A stretch of DNA of 14,763 nucleotides from COE1 sp964387365. Lineage in GTDB: Bacteria; Bacillota; Clostridia; Lachnospirales; Lachnospiraceae. Location: positions 1-14,763 of the forward strand of contig CAYLWP010000055.1 in assembly GCA_964387365.1 (NCBI GenBank), written 5' to 3'. The notes below the pieces were generated by a model. That model ran no database searches, was not told the DNA's origin, and saw only the letters and a list, made by a program, of their open reading frames with translations. The position numbers were made by a program, and so were the translations under genes. Position 1 is the stretch's first letter. Each line of letters opens with the position of its first letter. Positions 13,130 to 14,763 of the stretch are shown here, one piece after another.

Positions 13130-13189
13130 TTTCATTCATTTATGAATAAAAGATTTTGAGAGAAAAGTCGGAAAGGCAGGTCATATATT

Positions 13190-14338
13190 ATGGGATATCG
13201 TATTGAAACAAAATGTTTACATCTTGAGGAGGATGATTATCGATGTGATAAAACGGGTGCAATCAGTTTCCCGATTTATCAGACAGCAACCTTTGCTCAT
13301 GCAGGAATAGGAGGAAGCACAGGTTATGATTACAGCCGTTTGCAGAATCCGACCAGAGAGCATCTGGAGAAGATAGTTGCAGAGCTGGAAAAGGGCGTAG
13401 ATGCCGTAGCGTTTTCAAGTGGAATGGCTGCCATTTCTGCATTAATGGAAATCTTTAATCCGGGAGACCATCTGATTGTAGATGAGGATTTGTACGGAGG
13501 AAGTGTTCGTCTTTTTAACAATATCAGTAAAAAGAACGGAATCAGCATTACGGCTGTAAATTTAAGTAAAGAGAACGCAGAGGACTATATTACAGAGCAG
13601 ACAAAGGCAATTTATGTAGAAACACCGACCAATCCGATGATGAACGTGACAGATTTAGCGGCACTGTCACAGATAACCAAAAAACATAATTTATTACTAA
13701 TTGTAGACAATACCTTCCTGTCCCCTTATCTGCAGAATCCGATTGATTTCGGGGCAGATGTGGTAATTCACAGTGGAACAAAGTACCTTGGAGGACATAA
13801 TGATACTCTTTCAGGCTTTATTGTTTCCGCTTCCGCAGAAATTGCTGAGAAGATTCGTTTTATTATCAAAACAACAGGAGCAGGTCTGTCTCCGTTTGAC
13901 AGCTGGCTGATTTTAAGAGGAATCAAGACACTTGCGATTCGTATGGAGAAGGCACAGGCTAATGCGGGAAGGCTGGTAGAATGGCTGTTACGCAATCCCA
14001 AGGTTACAAGAGTAATCTATCCCGGCATACCGACACATCCGGGACATGAGATTATGAAGAAGCAGAGCAGAGGCTTTGGTGCAATGCTAACCTTTGAGGT
14101 AGATTCCTATGAAACAGTGGAGAAGATTCTGGGAAGTGTCAAGCTGATTGCTTATGCAGAGAGCCTCGGCGGAACAGAAACATTGATTACCTATCCATTA
14201 ACACAGACACATGCAGATGTACCTGCTGACCTTTTGGCGAAAAACGGAATTACCAATCGTGTTTTAAGATTATCCGTGGGAATCGAGGATGCGGAGGACT
14301 TAATCAACGATTTGGCACAGGCATTTGGAGAGGAGTAA
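13190..14338 (+). CDS. Cys/Met metabolism PLP-dependent enzyme: cystathionine gamma-lyase/gamma-synthase
   Basis: This complete 382-residue fold-type I transsulfuration enzyme has YDYSRLQNPTR at residues 46-56, AFSSGMAA at 74-81, ETPTNP at 144-149, PLP aspartate Asp173 (VDNTF) and the PLP Schiff-base lysine Lys198 in HSGTKYLGGHND. A C-terminal SLGGTETLITYP segment is also present. The family includes gamma-synthase (cysteine to cystathionine), gamma-lyase (cystathionine to cysteine) and homocysteine/Met lyases; motifs do not separate them. Its partner 3 nt downstream is a MalY/PatB-type beta-lyase start, which favours a cysteine-to-homocysteine route or a paired degradation route. ATG 13190 has GGAAAGGCAGG upstream. 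The leader carries the tRNA-Cys-like element. Confidence 0.9.
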   Translation: MGYRIETKCLHLEEDDYRCDKTGAISFPIYQTATFAHAGIGGSTGYDYSRLQNPTREHLEKIVAELEKGVDAVAFSSGMAAISALMEIFNPGDHLIVDEDLYGGSVRLFNNISKKNGISITAVNLSKENAEDYITEQTKAIYVETPTNPMMNVTDLAALSQITKKHNLLLIVDNTFLSPYLQNPIDFGADVVIHSGTKYLGGHNDTLSGFIVSASAEIAEKIRFIIKTTGAGLSPFDSWLILRGIKTLAIRMEKAQANAGRLVEWLLRNPKVTRVIYPGIPTHPGHEIMKKQSRGFGAMLTFEVDSYETVEKILGSVKLIAYAESLGGTETLITYPLTQTHADVPADLLAKNGITNRVLRLSVGIEDAEDLINDLAQAFGEE

Positions 14339-14341
14339 CAA

Positions 14342-14763
14342 ATGAGCGAGAGACATCTTGATTTTGATACAGTGATAGACAGAAAAAATACAAAAAGTCT
14401 CAAATATGACTTTGCCGTAAGGAGAGGAAAGCCGGCAGATGTGCTTCCGCTTTGGGTTGCAGATATGGATTTTAAGGTATCCTCTTATATTACCGATGCG
14501 TTAGAGGCAATGGCGCAGCATGGAATCTTTGGCTACAGCGAGTCAGAGGATAGCTATTTTGAGGCTGTAAAGGGCTGGCTACAGCGCCGCCACAATTGGG
14601 AGGTTCAGGAGAATTGGCTGACTAAAACTCCCGGAATTGTATTTGCACTTGCGATGGCAGTTCGTGCCTATACAGAGGCGGGAGACAGTGTATTGATTCA
14701 GCAACCGGTTGATATTGTCAATATTGGTTTACACTTTTTTCTCAAGAATGTTCGACCTTATGC
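14342..14763 (+). CDS. MalY/PatB-type aminotransferase (cystathionine beta-lyase), 5' part, interrupted near the right edge
   Basis: ATG 14342 follows the previous stop by 3 nt with GGAGAGGAG inside the upstream gene, so the two are coupled. Residues 1-123 match class I/II PLP C-S lyases: DVLPLWVADMDF at about 33-44, HGIFGYSESEDSYFEAV, and TPGIVFALAMAVRAYTEAGD. The family cleaves cystathionine to homocysteine, pyruvate and ammonia. After IQQPV (about 14710) the expected YYPF-type continuation is replaced by unrelated residues (DIVNIGLHFFLKNVRPYA). The frame is still open at the window edge, but the gene appears interrupted by an insertion or join. The PLP lysine would lie in the missing part. 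Confidence 0.75.
   Translation, partial: MSERHLDFDTVIDRKNTKSLKYDFAVRRGKPADVLPLWVADMDFKVSSYITDALEAMAQHGIFGYSESEDSYFEAVKGWLQRRHNWEVQENWLTKTPGIVFALAMAVRAYTEAGDSVLIQQPVDIVNIGLHFFLKNVRPY
14711..14763. mobile_element. Possible end of an insertion element inside the MalY-type gene
   Basis: From 14711 the DNA no longer encodes the enzyme. It opens with GATATTGTCAATATTGG, containing the 6-1-6 palindrome ATATTG-T-CAATAT, then TTTACACTTTTTTC. Read on the other strand this gives GAAAAAAGTGTAAA, a composition seen at ends of some insertion sequences, including IS256-like ones. Only 53 bases are visible and no transposase is seen; an assembly join at the edge is equally possible. Confidence 0.25.

Noticed and set aside
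13077..13145. 22-codon ORF starting inside the tRNA-like element (ATG 13077) as a possible Cys leader peptide
   Set aside because: It has only one Cys codon, no good ribosome binding site, and no terminator lies between it and the cystathionine gene.
1..14763. CRISPR arrays, phage genes, complete insertion sequences
   Set aside because: No regularly spaced repeats, cas, phage or transposase genes were seen on either strand.

Overview
The window is low-GC, tightly packed DNA with AAGGAGG-type ribosome binding sites, TTGACA/TATAAT-type promoters and hairpin-plus-U-tract terminators. Gene content (MetNIQ, CysK paralogues, YezD, SsuC-type permease, NifB-like and TtcA-like sequences) suggests a Firmicute of class Clostridia, probably a gut Lachnospiraceae. 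The genus cannot be named from this alone. All genes lie on the + strand.

Layout. 1-992: the end of an EcsC-family gene and a NUDIX hydrolase. 1052-1894: a short-chain dehydrogenase resembling D-mannonate oxidoreductase, preceded by a perfect 21-bp palindrome. 1895-6271: a methionine uptake operon (metN, metI, metQ, M20 amidohydrolase) behind a 270-nt leader. That leader encodes a 31-residue peptide with 8 Met and 4 Cys, followed by a terminator and a competing antiterminator. 6272-10705: cysK copy 1, a frameshifted SsuC-type permease joined to the C-terminal part of an FtsX-type permease, an ABC ATPase and a LysR regulator. 10706-12071: cysK copy 2 and the small sulfur-linked protein YezD. 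12098-12955: an ORF joining half of a NifB-like radical SAM protein to the C-terminal part of a TtcA-like tRNA thiolase. 13010-14763: a promoter, a tRNA-Cys-like element (anticodon GCA), a cystathionine lyase/synthase and the start of a MalY/PatB-type C-S lyase that loses family similarity in the last ~50 bases.

How it works together. From 1912 onward this is a sulfur amino acid regulon: uptake of Met or Met-like compounds, cysteine synthesis, transsulfuration and C-S lyase chemistry. Three promoters (metNIQ, cysK1, cysK2) share one architecture: a T-N11-A dyad (CTATAR-N7-CTATAACC), 48-49 bp from its right half to TTGACA, a 17-bp spacer to TATAYT, then a second dyad CCTA-N9-TAGGA in the leader. 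A fourth copy of the upstream dyad forms a terminator stem ahead of the tRNA-Cys-like element. The LysR regulator at 9748 is the obvious candidate ligand.

The strongest new-looking signals are the Met/Cys leader-peptide attenuator of metNIQ and the tRNA-Cys-like element in the leader of a cysteine/methionine gene. Two internal in-frame gene chimeras and a third abrupt break at the right edge point to deletions, insertions or assembly joins and need checking.
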